Source of the DNA: Bradyrhizobiaceae bacterium
GTDB lineage: Bacteria; Pseudomonadota; Alphaproteobacteria; Rhizobiales; Xanthobacteraceae
Direction: 5' to 3'
NCBI GenBank assembly: GCA_003105195.1
Contig: PQAH01000045.1
Location: forward strand, 1 to 49,348
Length of the DNA stretch: 49,348 nucleotides
The translations under genes were made by a program, and so were the position numbers. The notes beneath the pieces were generated by a model that saw only the letters and a list, made by a program, of their open reading frames with translations, did not search any database and was not told the DNA's origin. Positions 8,617-16,337 of this stretch are shown here, piece by piece (position 1 is the stretch's first letter; each line of letters starts with the position of its first letter).

Positions 8617-10245
8617 TCAGATCTCGGGCGCGTCGATCTCGACCAGACCGTGCTTGAGCAGGAAGTGCATCGCGCGGCGGGTCGCGATCTCGGCTTCCGC
8701 GCCCTGCAGCGCGGCGACGCTCGCTCCGGGCTCGCGCGCGAGGCGGTCGAGCAGGCGGCACGCGAGCGGCCAGTCGACGGATGCCATGCGCGCGAGCGAG
8801 CCCAGCACGGACGCCGGGAGGCATTCGGCGCCGGCCTGCCGGCGCAGGCGCGTCTCGGCGTCGAGGCTGCCGGACGCATAGTGGCGGAAATGCCGTGTCG
8901 TGTCGGTGCGGTACGGCTGATAGCCGGTGGTCCGCGCCCGGCTCGCGCCGCGGCGTCGCTCCTCGCGCCACAGCTCCTGATGCGCGGCGATCACCACCTT
9001 CCAGTCGTAACGCGCGCGGGCCACCTCGGCGGCTCTCTCGCCCAGGCGTCGCCGCAGGTCCGGCGCGACGACCAGGCTCGCGAGACGGTCCACCAGCACC
9101 CGCAGGTCCAGCGCGGTCGTCTGCGCGGCGTGCGCCGCCGTCGTCCGGTAGCCGTGGAACAGGGCGGCGTCGACGACCGCGGGATCGGCCGCCGCCGCAT
9201 AGGTCGGGACCAGGAACCCGGTCGCGCCGTCCTCGACGATCTCGCGGTAGCCGTTCCAGGCGGAGGCGACCACGGGCACGCCGCACGCCATGGCCTCGAT
9301 CAGGGTGAGGCCGAACGTCTCCTGCAGATTGTCGGCCGGCGATACGAAGATGTCCGACATGCGATAGATGTCGACGACCTGGCCTCTGGGCACGCCGGTC
9401 CAGATCGCGACGCGCTCAGCGATGCCGAGCGACTGCGCGGCCGCCATCAGCAGCGCGGCATAACCCTCGGCCTGCTCCTCGCCGACGATCAGGAGCATGA
9501 GCGGCTGCGCCGGCACGGCGGCGCAGAGTCGCTGGAACGCGACCAGCAGGGGGAGCAGGTCGGCCTTGGTCCACGGGCTGAGGCGGCCCACATAGCCGAG
9601 GAGGATCGCGTCCGGCGCGATTCCATTGGCCGCGCGCAGGGCCTGCGAATCGCCGGCGCGGAAGCGCTCGGTGTCGATGCCGAGCGGGATCAGCGCGGTG
9701 CGCGGCAGCGCACGCGGGACCGCCGCGCCCTGCTCGACCTGGATCTCCTCGCTGATGCTGAGCAGCGCGGTCCGCACGTGCCGCGAGGGGCAGATCGCCA
9801 CGTCCATGTCGTGGCTCGCGAAGGCGAGGTTGCGCGCGAGCAGCGGCTTGGTGTCGGCATCCGCGATGGCGTGGACGAGTCCGGTGATCGGGAACGGATG
9901 CGCCGCGAAGCGCTCCCGCAGATAGGCGATCTGCGAGGCGAACAGGTAGGGGAGCTGGAACACGTCGGGCGCGCGCTCGGCCACGCGTGCCGGCAGCTCG
10001 CGCGCCGCGACGACCTCGACCCGCGGATCGGCGCCGAGCGGCGCCGCGAGGGCCGCGCGCTGCGCCGCCGTCCCGGCCGCATGGATCGAGAGCCGGCGGA
10101 ATTGCCCGTGACGGACGAGCGCGCGCAGCCATTCGGTTTCCGCGACATGCGCGCCGGTGACGATCGACGGGTCGACCTGGGTCGCCAGATAGGCGAGGGC
10201 GGGTTCCTCGGCTGGGTCGGCTCCCGGATCGGCGTGCGGCGGCAT
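8617..10245 (-). CDS. GT4-family glycosyltransferase with extra C-terminal helical domain
   Basis: A 542-aa GT-B glycosyltransferase. The N-terminal domain (to about 190) includes PYLFASQIAYLRERF and ITGLVHAIADA. The C-terminal nucleotide-sugar domain begins RTALIPLGIDTERF, then ILLGYVGRLSPWTKADLL, and has the donor-binding signature ETFGLTLIEAMACGVPVVAS...GYREIV....GFLVP. Beyond about residue 440 comes an additional region of around 100 residues (LRRQAGAECLPAS...ATRRAMHFLLKHGLVEI) that looks like a helical or winged-helix module not part of GT4. No signal peptide is present. The gene follows the second radical SAM duplicate by 24 bases on the same strand, so it probably belongs to the same operon and may glycosylate the peptide. 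The acceptor is unproven. Confidence 0.8.
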   Translation of the reverse strand: MPPHADPGADPAEEPALAYLATQVDPSIVTGAHVAETEWLRALVRHGQFRRLSIHAAGTAAQRAALAAPLGADPRVEVVAARELPARVAERAPDVFQLPYLFASQIAYLRERFAAHPFPITGLVHAIADADTKPLLARNLAFASHDMDVAICPSRHVRTALLSISEEIQVEQGAAVPRALPRTALIPLGIDTERFRAGDSQALRAANGIAPDAILLGYVGRLSPWTKADLLPLLVAFQRLCAAVPAQPLMLLIVGEEQAEGYAALLMAAAQSLGIAERVAIWTGVPRGQVVDIYRMSDIFVSPADNLQETFGLTLIEAMACGVPVVASAWNGYREIVEDGATGFLVPTYAAAADPAVVDAALFHGYRTTAAHAAQTTALDLRVLVDRLASLVVAPDLRRRLGERAAEVARARYDWKVVIAAHQELWREERRRGASRARTTGYQPYRTDTTRHFRHYASGSLDAETRLRRQAGAECLPASVLGSLARMASVDWPLACRLLDRLAREPGASVAALQGAEAEIATRRAMHFLLKHGLVEIDAPEI

Positions 10246-10269
10246 CGGGAGTTCCGGACGATCAGGCGC

Positions 10270-11349
10270 TCACGCGGCCTCGGTCGCCGCGAGCGCCTCC
10301 GACATCTCGACGAGGAGCTTCTCGGCGGCGCCGCGCGCCAGAGGGTTGTCGGTGAACTCGAGGCAGGCGTCGCACTGGTTGGTGTAGGGCCGGGTCTGCA
10401 GGGCGGGCTCGCGCTTGCGCAGCTCCTGCAGGATCCCGTAGGGCCCGAGCACGCTCAGCAGGTTGAAGAACAGGTCGTTCTTCAGGTCCTCGAGGATGGC
10501 CGCAATCTCGTCCACCGAGCGGCCGGTCAGGTCGTCCTGGATCATGAGCCCGGCCCGCTCGGGCGGGGCGCCGAGCACCGAGCCGCAGCAAGGATAGACG
10601 AAGCCGTAGGGGGAAACCGCGACGATGCGTCCCGCGAACTGGCAGCCGCCGGTCGGCGGGTGGTCGGGATAGTAATAGCGGTCGACATGGGTCCGCGCGC
10701 GCCCCACGGGGCTGGTCGGCAGCACGTTGACGAAGCAGGAATCGACGACCGCGAGCGGCAGCGCCAGCGCCTCGGCCAGCATCTCGCGGCGCTCGCGCAC
10801 GTCGTCGGGGTCCGCCATGGTGTTGACGACCACCCGGATCCCGAGCTCGAGGGCCTGCGTCACCGCGGTGCGGATCTTCTCCGCCTTCACGTAGGGCGCA
10901 TGGAAGCGGTCGTAGCTCACGCAGAGCGTCCGCAGGCCTCTTTCGCCCAGCTCCGCGAGCGTGGCGCGCGTGCGTCCGGCATCCGCCACCCAGGCCGCGG
11001 AGGTGACCGCCTCGCTCGGCATGCCCCGTTCCAGCGCGAAGGCGGCGAGGCGCTTCATGGTGTCGAGCTGCAGGAACGGCTCGCCGCCCGAGAACGACAG
11101 GCCGGGCGGCGGCGACTGGCGCGAGATCGCCGCGATGACGCGCTCGGCCGTGCCGGGGTCGAGGGTGGCGGTCGCCTTGGGCGAGCTCTCGAAGATGCAA
11201 TGGTCGCACACCGCCGGGCAGCGATAGGTGAGCAGCAGCGTCAGGCAGGCGAAGTCGCGGTTGCGCTCCACGAGTCCGCGGGCGGCGGCGCGGTTCTCCT
11301 GCGTCAGCCGGTACGACAAGCCCTGCCGGCGGAGGTCCTGCGCGCTCAT
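10270..11349 (-). CDS. Radical SAM protein, downstream copy of a tandem pair
   Basis: A 359-aa radical SAM enzyme with the [4Fe-4S] motif RCPAVCDHC (Cys44, 48, 51), the GGEPF motif at SFSGGEPF, and a C-terminal half with PYGFVYPCCGSVLG and NQCDACLEFTDNP. The last two elements may hold an auxiliary cluster, but they do not match the standard SPASM spacing. The protein is closely related to its upstream neighbour through its length: both share CDHCIFESSP, SYDRFHAPYVKAEKIRTA/SVDRFHTPFVKAAKMRTA and RSVDEIAAILE. The ATG at 11349 overlaps the neighbour's TGA (ATGA), so the two copies are translationally coupled. It probably acts in the cytoplasm on a peptide substrate; the reaction is unknown. Confidence 0.85.
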   Translation of the reverse strand: MSAQDLRRQGLSYRLTQENRAAARGLVERNRDFACLTLLLTYRCPAVCDHCIFESSPKATATLDPGTAERVIAAISRQSPPPGLSFSGGEPFLQLDTMKRLAAFALERGMPSEAVTSAAWVADAGRTRATLAELGERGLRTLCVSYDRFHAPYVKAEKIRTAVTQALELGIRVVVNTMADPDDVRERREMLAEALALPLAVVDSCFVNVLPTSPVGRARTHVDRYYYPDHPPTGGCQFAGRIVAVSPYGFVYPCCGSVLGAPPERAGLMIQDDLTGRSVDEIAAILEDLKNDLFFNLLSVLGPYGILQELRKREPALQTRPYTNQCDACLEFTDNPLARGAAEKLLVEMSEALAATEAA

Positions 11350-12437
11350 GCGGCGTCCAATGCCAGGCGCTGCGCGCATTCCTGCAGGTAGGCGCGCGCC
11401 TCCTCGACCACCGCCGGATTGGCGGTGAACTCGAGACAGGCGTCGCACGCGCCGACATAGCGGTCGCGCACCGCGATCGCGGGGTTGCGTCGCTTGAGCT
11501 CCATGAGCAGGCGGTACGGTCCGAGCGCCTGCAGGATCTTGAAGAACAGGTCGCTCTTGAGCTCTTCCAGGATGGCGGCGATCTCGTCGACGCTGCGCGT
11601 GCCGAGGTCGTCCTGGATGAACAGCCCCGCGGTCTCGGGCTTCTCGCCCAGCACCATGCCGCAGCACGGATAGAGGAAGCCGTAGGGCGAGAGCGTGACG
11701 ATCTCGGTCGCCATCGGGCAACCTTCGTTCATGTCCTTGCTCGGGTCGTAGACGTAGTCGTCCACCATGTCGCGCGCGCGTCCGACCGGGGTCGTGACCA
11801 GGGGATTGACCTGGAATTCGCGGATCACGGATTCGGGAAGGTCGAGGGTCGCGGCCAGATAGGCGACGATCGCATCGTCGCCGCCGTAGTGCATGGATTC
11901 GTCCTTCTGGGTGTTGACGATGACGTGCAGGCCGGCCTCGCGCGCCGCGAGGATCGCGGTGCGCATCTTGGCGGCCTTCACGAAAGGCGTGTGAAACCGG
12001 TCCACGCTGGTGCAGTAGGTCTTCATGCCGCAGGCGAGCAGGTCGGCGAGGACCGCGCGCGCCTGCGCATGGTCGTGGACCCAGGCGCTGGAGCTGATCA
12101 CCTCGGAGATCATGCCGCGCTCGGCCGCGAAGAGGACGAGCTCGCGCATCTCCTTCAGGCGCAGGAACGGCTCGCCGCCCGAGAAGCCCACCACGGGCGG
12201 CGGGTTCTGGCGCGAGGCCGCCTCGATCAGGCGGCGCGCGACCGCGACGTCCACCTTGGCCTTGTTGCGCGGGCTGCTCTCGAAGATGCAGTGGTCGCAG
12301 GTCGCCGGGCAGCGATAGGTGAGCAGGATCGTGATGCTGGAGATGCGGTCGCGGTTGAGCAGATCGGTGCCGGCGAGACGGCCGGTCCAGAAATCCGCGA
12401 GACCGCGGTCGCGGCGAAGCTCAGGCGTCTGGTACAT
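11346..12437 (-). CDS. Radical SAM protein, upstream copy of a tandem pair
   Basis: A 363-aa radical SAM enzyme. The cluster motif is RCPATCDHC (Cys43, 47, 50), with GFSGGEPF following. The C-terminal part has PYGFLYPCCGMVLG and GACDACLEFTANP, as in its downstream duplicate. Long parts of the two proteins align without gaps, pointing to gene duplication followed by divergence in the middle region that includes VVNTQKDES...VNPLVTTPVGRARDMV. The start at 12437 overlaps the preceding SPASM gene by 17 bases. Consecutive radical SAM genes beside a small peptide gene are characteristic of peptide-modifying systems, which is the basis for assigning it to peptide maturation. Confidence 0.86.
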   Translation of the reverse strand: MYQTPELRRDRGLADFWTGRLAGTDLLNRDRISSITILLTYRCPATCDHCIFESSPRNKAKVDVAVARRLIEAASRQNPPPVVGFSGGEPFLRLKEMRELVLFAAERGMISEVISSSAWVHDHAQARAVLADLLACGMKTYCTSVDRFHTPFVKAAKMRTAILAAREAGLHVIVNTQKDESMHYGGDDAIVAYLAATLDLPESVIREFQVNPLVTTPVGRARDMVDDYVYDPSKDMNEGCPMATEIVTLSPYGFLYPCCGMVLGEKPETAGLFIQDDLGTRSVDEIAAILEELKSDLFFKILQALGPYRLLMELKRRNPAIAVRDRYVGACDACLEFTANPAVVEEARAYLQECAQRLALDAA

Positions 12438-13935
12438 GGGAGCGTCCCGTCAGCATGCGCGCGATCGCGCCCCAGTTGCGCAGGACCAGGCTGGTCTCGG
12501 CGTGCAGGTCGTCGCAGAAGGGATTCATGTAGGCGCCGGACTTCTTGTGGCCGCGCACCTCGCAGCCGCCGCCGCAGATCGGCGAGACCGCGCATTCGCT
12601 GCACTGGGGCATCGAGAAGGCGGACCGCCCGCGGTACTGGGCGAGATGCGCCTCGTCCACGGAGATCTCGGGCCAGAAGCGTCCGACCGAGAATTTCGGA
12701 TCGCCGATGGTCTCGTAGCAGGTGTAGATGAGGCCGTCCTGGTCGAAGCAGGTCAGGTCGACATTGGCCTCGCAATGGTAGAACACCGGCATCGGCAGCA
12801 TCTCCTCGCCGGCGCGCAGGCCGTTGAACAGGAACAGGCTGCGCCAGTCGATATAGGAGATGCGCGGCGCGTAGGGGCGGTCCTTCAGCGCCTCCATCAG
12901 GGCGGAGAGCACGCGGAACTTGGGCGGGATGCCGTCGTCGATCTCGCCGGTCTTGTTCTGGAGCGGCGCCACCGCCAGCGTGAAGCCGTGCGCGAAGCGC
13001 GGGTCGGAGAAGATGCGGTCCGCCAGCCGGACGAAGCTCTCCACGGTCCCGGTGTTCACCAGGAAGCGCAGGAAGATGCCGCCCGAGCGCATCTGCGCGA
13101 CGTCGGCGAGCACGTCGAAGAGGCCGTGCAGCTTCTGGCCGGCACGGGTCAAGAGCGGCCCGGCCTCGGGAAACTCGGCGCCGTCGACCGTCACCTGGAT
13201 CGAGGGGGCGTAACGGGCGACCTCGGCCTTGAAGGCGCCGAGCTCGCGCCCGTTGCTGGTGAAGTGCAGCTGGAAGCCCCGCTCCCGGGTCCGCTCGCCG
13301 ATCGCCTGGACGAGGGCGTGGAACTGCGGCTTGTCGATCAGCGGCTCGCCGCCGAACAGCGAGACGGTGGCGCCCTTCTTGCCGCGCTCGCGCATGTCCC
13401 GATCGATGAAGCGGAAGGCGGCGTCGACCACTTCGGCGCTCATCAGGTTGGTCTTCTGCCGCGCGTTGCCGTGCTCGATGACCTGCCAGCAGTACTTGCA
13501 GGTCAGGTTGCACTTGAGCGTGAGGCCGAACATGTACTTGGCGTGCTCGTAGGCGACGGCCTCTTCCTTCGACTTGCGCGCCCAGAGCCGTGCGCAGGCG
13601 TCCTCGATCTCGCGCGACTCCACGTAGTAGCCGCGATCGACCAGGGTTGCGTAGAGCGGGTCGGAGGGATCGAGGTCCGCTTGCCGGGACTCCTTGACGT
13701 AGCGCGCGACGCGCTCGGAGACGATGTCGACCGCGCCCGTGAAGGAGTTCAGCAGGATGCCGCGGCCATCGCCCCAGCTCTCCGCCAGGGTGTAGCGGCT
13801 GCGGTAGAGCGCGGAGGCGGCTGCGCTCGTGCGCGCGGCGTCCGCCTCGCGGTGACGCGTGTCGAGCCCGTCCACCGGGTCGATCGCGTCGACCGGCTCG
13901 AGCACATCGACAGCTTCCTGATCGCGTGCCGTCAC
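12421..13935 (-). CDS. Radical SAM/SPASM peptide maturase
   Basis: A 504-aa protein. Residues 1-135 include a segment, ALYRSRYTLAESWGDGRGILLNSFTGAVDIVSERV, that resembles the substrate-contacting N-terminal part of SPASM maturases. The radical SAM core starts KCNLTCKYCW (Cys142, 146, 149) and continues VSLFGGEPLID. The C-terminal SPASM region has TCFDQDGLIYTCYE, then QCSECAVSPICGGGCEVRGH and FCDD, consistent with two auxiliary [4Fe-4S] clusters as in anSME-like enzymes. SPASM maturases install thioether or C-C crosslinks or oxidise residues in precursor peptides. It is the first enzyme gene downstream of the 60-aa peptide gene, separated by 120 bases containing a stem-loop, and overlaps the next radical SAM gene. 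Confidence 0.9.
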   Translation of the reverse strand: MTARDQEAVDVLEPVDAIDPVDGLDTRHREADAARTSAAASALYRSRYTLAESWGDGRGILLNSFTGAVDIVSERVARYVKESRQADLDPSDPLYATLVDRGYYVESREIEDACARLWARKSKEEAVAYEHAKYMFGLTLKCNLTCKYCWQVIEHGNARQKTNLMSAEVVDAAFRFIDRDMRERGKKGATVSLFGGEPLIDKPQFHALVQAIGERTRERGFQLHFTSNGRELGAFKAEVARYAPSIQVTVDGAEFPEAGPLLTRAGQKLHGLFDVLADVAQMRSGGIFLRFLVNTGTVESFVRLADRIFSDPRFAHGFTLAVAPLQNKTGEIDDGIPPKFRVLSALMEALKDRPYAPRISYIDWRSLFLFNGLRAGEEMLPMPVFYHCEANVDLTCFDQDGLIYTCYETIGDPKFSVGRFWPEISVDEAHLAQYRGRSAFSMPQCSECAVSPICGGGCEVRGHKKSGAYMNPFCDDLHAETSLVLRNWGAIARMLTGRSHVPDA

Positions 13936-14018
13936 CTGCGTTCCCCATCCCGGCCCGGCGCGCAGGCTCGTCCGCCCGCGCGCGCAGGCGCAGCCAGGAG
14001 CCTGCGATGCTTTCGAAG

Positions 14019-14048
14019 TGTCGCGGGCGACAGGTTCCGCGGAACCTG
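14019..14048 (-). terminator. Overlapping stem-loops between the peptide gene and the maturase genes (candidate attenuator)
   Basis: An 18-base perfect inverted repeat CAGGTTCCGCGGAACCTG occupies 14031-14048, beginning 8 bases after the stop codon of the peptide gene. A second inverted repeat, TGTCGC-GG-GCGACA at 14019-14032, overlaps it by two bases, so only one can form fully. No run of T follows. Such a structure could stop part of the transcripts or protect the short peptide mRNA, giving more precursor than enzyme. Confidence 0.45.
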
Positions 14049-14055
14049 GCTCTCG

Positions 14056-14238
14056 TCAGTGATGCGAGACGGTGGAGACCGGGCTGACGACGGAGACGTC
14101 GGCGCAGCAGATGTTCTTGTTGAACTCGGCGCCGCCGCCCTTCGCCTCCTCGAAGGTGATCTCCAGACGCGAGACCACGTCTTCGATCTTGGCTCCCTTC
14201 GGAATCTGGATCCTGATCTTGGTCACGGGAGTAGCCAT
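14056..14238 (-). CDS. Candidate RiPP precursor peptide with C-terminal CC and x-V-S repeats
   Basis: A 60-aa ORF with a strong Shine-Dalgarno (GCGAGGAGATCACGAA before ATG 14238). Residues 1-33 form a charged, leader-like region with a beta-strand KIRIQIP and an amphipathic helix IEDVVSRLEITFEEA. GGG at 34-36 is a possible leader/core border. The tail (37-60) has Cys44-Cys45, then serines at 49, 52, 55 and 58, each preceded by Val from the second half-turn on (SVVSPVSTVS), and ends His-His. Periodic serines plus adjacent cysteines in a short tail are typical of substrates for radical SAM crosslinking or glycosylation. It lies between two SPASM genes on the same strand. I do not recognise a named family. 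Confidence 0.7.
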   Translation of the reverse strand: MATPVTKIRIQIPKGAKIEDVVSRLEITFEEAKGGGAEFNKNICCADVSVVSPVSTVSHH

Positions 14239-14309
14239 TTCGTGATCTCCTCGCAGAGGTTCAATCAGATCTCGGTGTTCATTCCTGTGGGGCAGCTTGC
14301 GAACGCACC

Positions 14310-14336
14310 ACTATCAAATCTAAGGTTGTGAGTCAA
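14310..14336 (-). promoter_or_regulatory. Candidate promoter of the precursor peptide gene
   Basis: On the minus strand TTGACT (14331-14336) overlaps the stop codon of the upstream SPASM gene and is followed after 15 bases by GATAGT (14310-14315). The spacing is short, so this is weak, but the 94-base gap is markedly richer in A and T than its surroundings. A separate promoter would let the peptide be made in excess. Confidence 0.35.
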
Positions 14337-15805
14337 TCGACAGAGTTGAATCCGCCTGTGCGCAGCCGCGCGATGCGCGCGGACACGCGCGCGATCTGCT
14401 CCTGCCAGGCCTGCAGCGCGAAGGCGGTGCGCGCATACAGCGCGTCTGCATCGCCGGAATCGGTCCGCGGCGCCCGGCAGTGCGGGCAGGGGTCGGCGCC
14501 GGCGTGGACGAACTGGCGGCAGGCCTCGCACAGCTCGAGGCCGCCGCCGCGAAGCGGCACGGCCGGCTCCGACTCGTAGACCGTCTGGTCGAGCACGCGG
14601 CCCGCCGCGTCCTCGACCAGGATGTCGAACTCGCCGTAGTCGAAGGGACGTCCTTCGGGGTGCCGGCGCTGCACGATGCGCTCGCGCCAGCCGCGTTCGG
14701 CGAGCCGCAGCACCCGATAGTGGCAGTAGGGATTGTTGCCCGGCCCGCGCCCGAGGGCGTGGGCCGTCCAGGTGCAGCCGCCGCGGCAGATGTCGGCGTA
14801 GTAGCAGGCGCGGCAATAGCCCGACAGGCGTGCGCGGCTGCGCTCGGGCGCGCGCATGAAGCTCAGCTCGGCGGCGCGCGCCCAGATTTCGGCGAGCGGC
14901 GTGTCGCGCACGTTCCCTCCCGCGTAGTCCCGGGTCGGAAGGGACGGGCAGCCCTTGATGGTTCCGTCGGCCTCGATGCCGAGCGCGGTCCGGCCCGCAT
15001 GACAACCGCCGTAGTATTCGACGCGTCCCGTCACCGAGCGCCAGATGGCCTCGTAGGGACCGAAGTAGCCGATATTGTTGCCGGGCTGGAGGCGCAGGCC
15101 GTGCCGCGCCGCCTCGCGGTGCAGCTCGGCGAGCAGCGGCATCAGCTCCCTCAGGCGGAACGGCTGCAGCAGGAGCTCCGGATCGTCCGCCGCGTTGCCC
15201 ATGGCCACGGTCAGCTGCAGCTGCCAGGCGGTGGCGCCGGCCGCGACGATGGCGGTCATGATCTCGCGCAGCCGCTCGGCATTGCGGGCATTGATCTGGG
15301 TGTTGACGGTCGCGCTCAGGCCGCGGCGGCGGAACGCCTCGAGCACGCGAATGGCGTGGGCGTGGCTTCCCGGCACGCCGCGCAGGCGGTCGTGGATCTC
15401 CGGCGGCCCGTCGATCGAGACGCCGGCCGCGCGCAGGCCGGCGCGGGCCGCCGCCGCGATCGTCGCCTCGTCGAGGTTGCGGCCTCCGGTCTGCAGCCCG
15501 CACAGCATGCCGCGCTGCGCGATCCGCTCGACCAGCGCGAGCCAGTCGCGGCGCAGGAAGGCCTCGCCGCCGATCAGCGTGATCTCGCGCGTGCCGAGCG
15601 CGTGCAGCTCGTCGATCAGCGCGAGACACTCCGCGGTGCTCAGCTCGGCGGCGCGCGGCCGTCCGGCGCGCGATCCGCAATGGGCGCAGCGCAGGTTGCA
15701 GGCGAGGGTGATCTCCCAGACCACGTAGACGGGGCAGCGGCCCTCGTCGCCGTCGCGCGGCGCGCGCACCGGGAATTGACGCGAGGGGGCCGGCCGGGGC
15801 ATCAT
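14333..15805 (-). CDS. Radical SAM/SPASM maturase with C-terminal Cys-pair module
   Basis: A 490-aa protein from ATG 15805. The radical SAM core has TLACNLRCAHC (Cys36, 40, 43) and LIGGEAFLR. The SPASM part contains GGCHAG, KGCPSLPTRDYAGGN, then YCRACYYADICRGGCTWTA and PYCHY, which can ligate two auxiliary clusters. After this come about 100 extra residues with GEFDILVEDAAGRVLD and a zinc-ribbon-like CEAC...CPHC pair. It resembles the SPASM maturases found beside peptide genes bearing a GDL motif; that naming is from memory. It is first in the minus-strand cluster, 94 bases upstream of the peptide gene, and is divergent from the 156-aa gene at 15867. An earlier in-frame start at 15901 would run antisense into that gene and is rejected. 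Confidence 0.87.
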   Translation of the reverse strand: MMPRPAPSRQFPVRAPRDGDEGRCPVYVVWEITLACNLRCAHCGSRAGRPRAAELSTAECLALIDELHALGTREITLIGGEAFLRRDWLALVERIAQRGMLCGLQTGGRNLDEATIAAAARAGLRAAGVSIDGPPEIHDRLRGVPGSHAHAIRVLEAFRRRGLSATVNTQINARNAERLREIMTAIVAAGATAWQLQLTVAMGNAADDPELLLQPFRLRELMPLLAELHREAARHGLRLQPGNNIGYFGPYEAIWRSVTGRVEYYGGCHAGRTALGIEADGTIKGCPSLPTRDYAGGNVRDTPLAEIWARAAELSFMRAPERSRARLSGYCRACYYADICRGGCTWTAHALGRGPGNNPYCHYRVLRLAERGWRERIVQRRHPEGRPFDYGEFDILVEDAAGRVLDQTVYESEPAVPLRGGGLELCEACRQFVHAGADPCPHCRAPRTDSGDADALYARTAFALQAWQEQIARVSARIARLRTGGFNSVD

Positions 15806-15866
15806 ACGACCATTGATTGTAAACCAATCCGGCGCATCTTGCCCGAAACAGGGAAGGAGTCCAGCC

Positions 15867-16337
15867 ATGGCCACAGGTGGTTTCCCGACCGGCGTGGGCA
15901 TCCTCTATGGCGTCGTCATCAGCGAGCTCCTGGGGCGGGAGAGCGTCTCGGTGCGCGAACTCGAGACCCTGCGCGAGCAGGTTCGCGACGCGGTCGGCGC
16001 CCAGGGCGACCTGGTCGCCGCCCTGAATTCGCTGGACGCGGCGATCGCGCAGCGGGGCGGCGGCGCGGAGACGAGCGTCGCGCCGGGTCCGCGCCCGCCG
16101 CACCGCTACTGGCACATCGGCACGGCGGTGCCGGTCGATGCGCAGACGGCCGACCGGATCGCGGAACGGCTCAAGGCGGTCGTGATGGACGAGATCGCCC
16201 GCATCGACACGGGCGGCGACCTGGTGGCGACGCCACTCGCCGCGAAAGAGTTCTGGGGCTTCCAGCCCGGCCTCGGCGGCAGCGTCGCGGGCTTCTTCAT
16301 CAGCTCCGCGGCGGGCTCCGGAGGATTGCCGGTGTGA
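15867..16337 (+). CDS. Unrecognised 156-aa protein with Gly-rich C-terminal tail; possible second substrate or partner of the maturases
   Basis: ATG 15867 has an ideal AAGGAG 8 bases upstream. Residues 1-25 are hydrophobic (GGFPTGVGILYGVVISELL) but lack a positive N-region, so a signal peptide is doubtful. Residues 26-62 form a charged helix. A Pro-rich linker (71-80) and a second mixed segment follow, then a tail of about 27 residues (130-156) rich in Gly, Ser, Ala and Phe (WGFQPGLGG...FFISSAAGSGG). GDLVA occurs twice, at 47-51 and 117-121. The gene is divergent from a SPASM maturase with 61 bases between starts and is coupled to the next Cys-rich gene. Its role is unknown; position and tail suggest a modified peptide or carrier. 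Confidence 0.6.
   Translation: MATGGFPTGVGILYGVVISELLGRESVSVRELETLREQVRDAVGAQGDLVAALNSLDAAIAQRGGGAETSVAPGPRPPHRYWHIGTAVPVDAQTADRIAERLKAVVMDEIARIDTGGDLVATPLAAKEFWGFQPGLGGSVAGFFISSAAGSGGLPV

Noticed and set aside
8608-11391. Long plus-strand open frame over the glycosyltransferase and radical SAM genes
   Set aside because: No recognisable domain; the opposite strand has conserved catalytic motifs throughout.
15816-15821. TACAAT -10 box on the minus strand ahead of the SPASM maturase
   Set aside because: No acceptable -35 at 16-18 bases; the transcript would be nearly leaderless. Left unannotated.
15806-15901. Upstream extension of the SPASM maturase to ATG 15901
   Set aside because: It would overlap antisense with the start and ribosome site of the 156-aa gene, and the added residues show no family similarity.
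15867-16337. Exact Y-x10-GDL motif in the 156-aa protein
   Set aside because: GDL occurs twice but position -11 is Arg for the first and Val for the second, not Tyr, so the named motif is not met.
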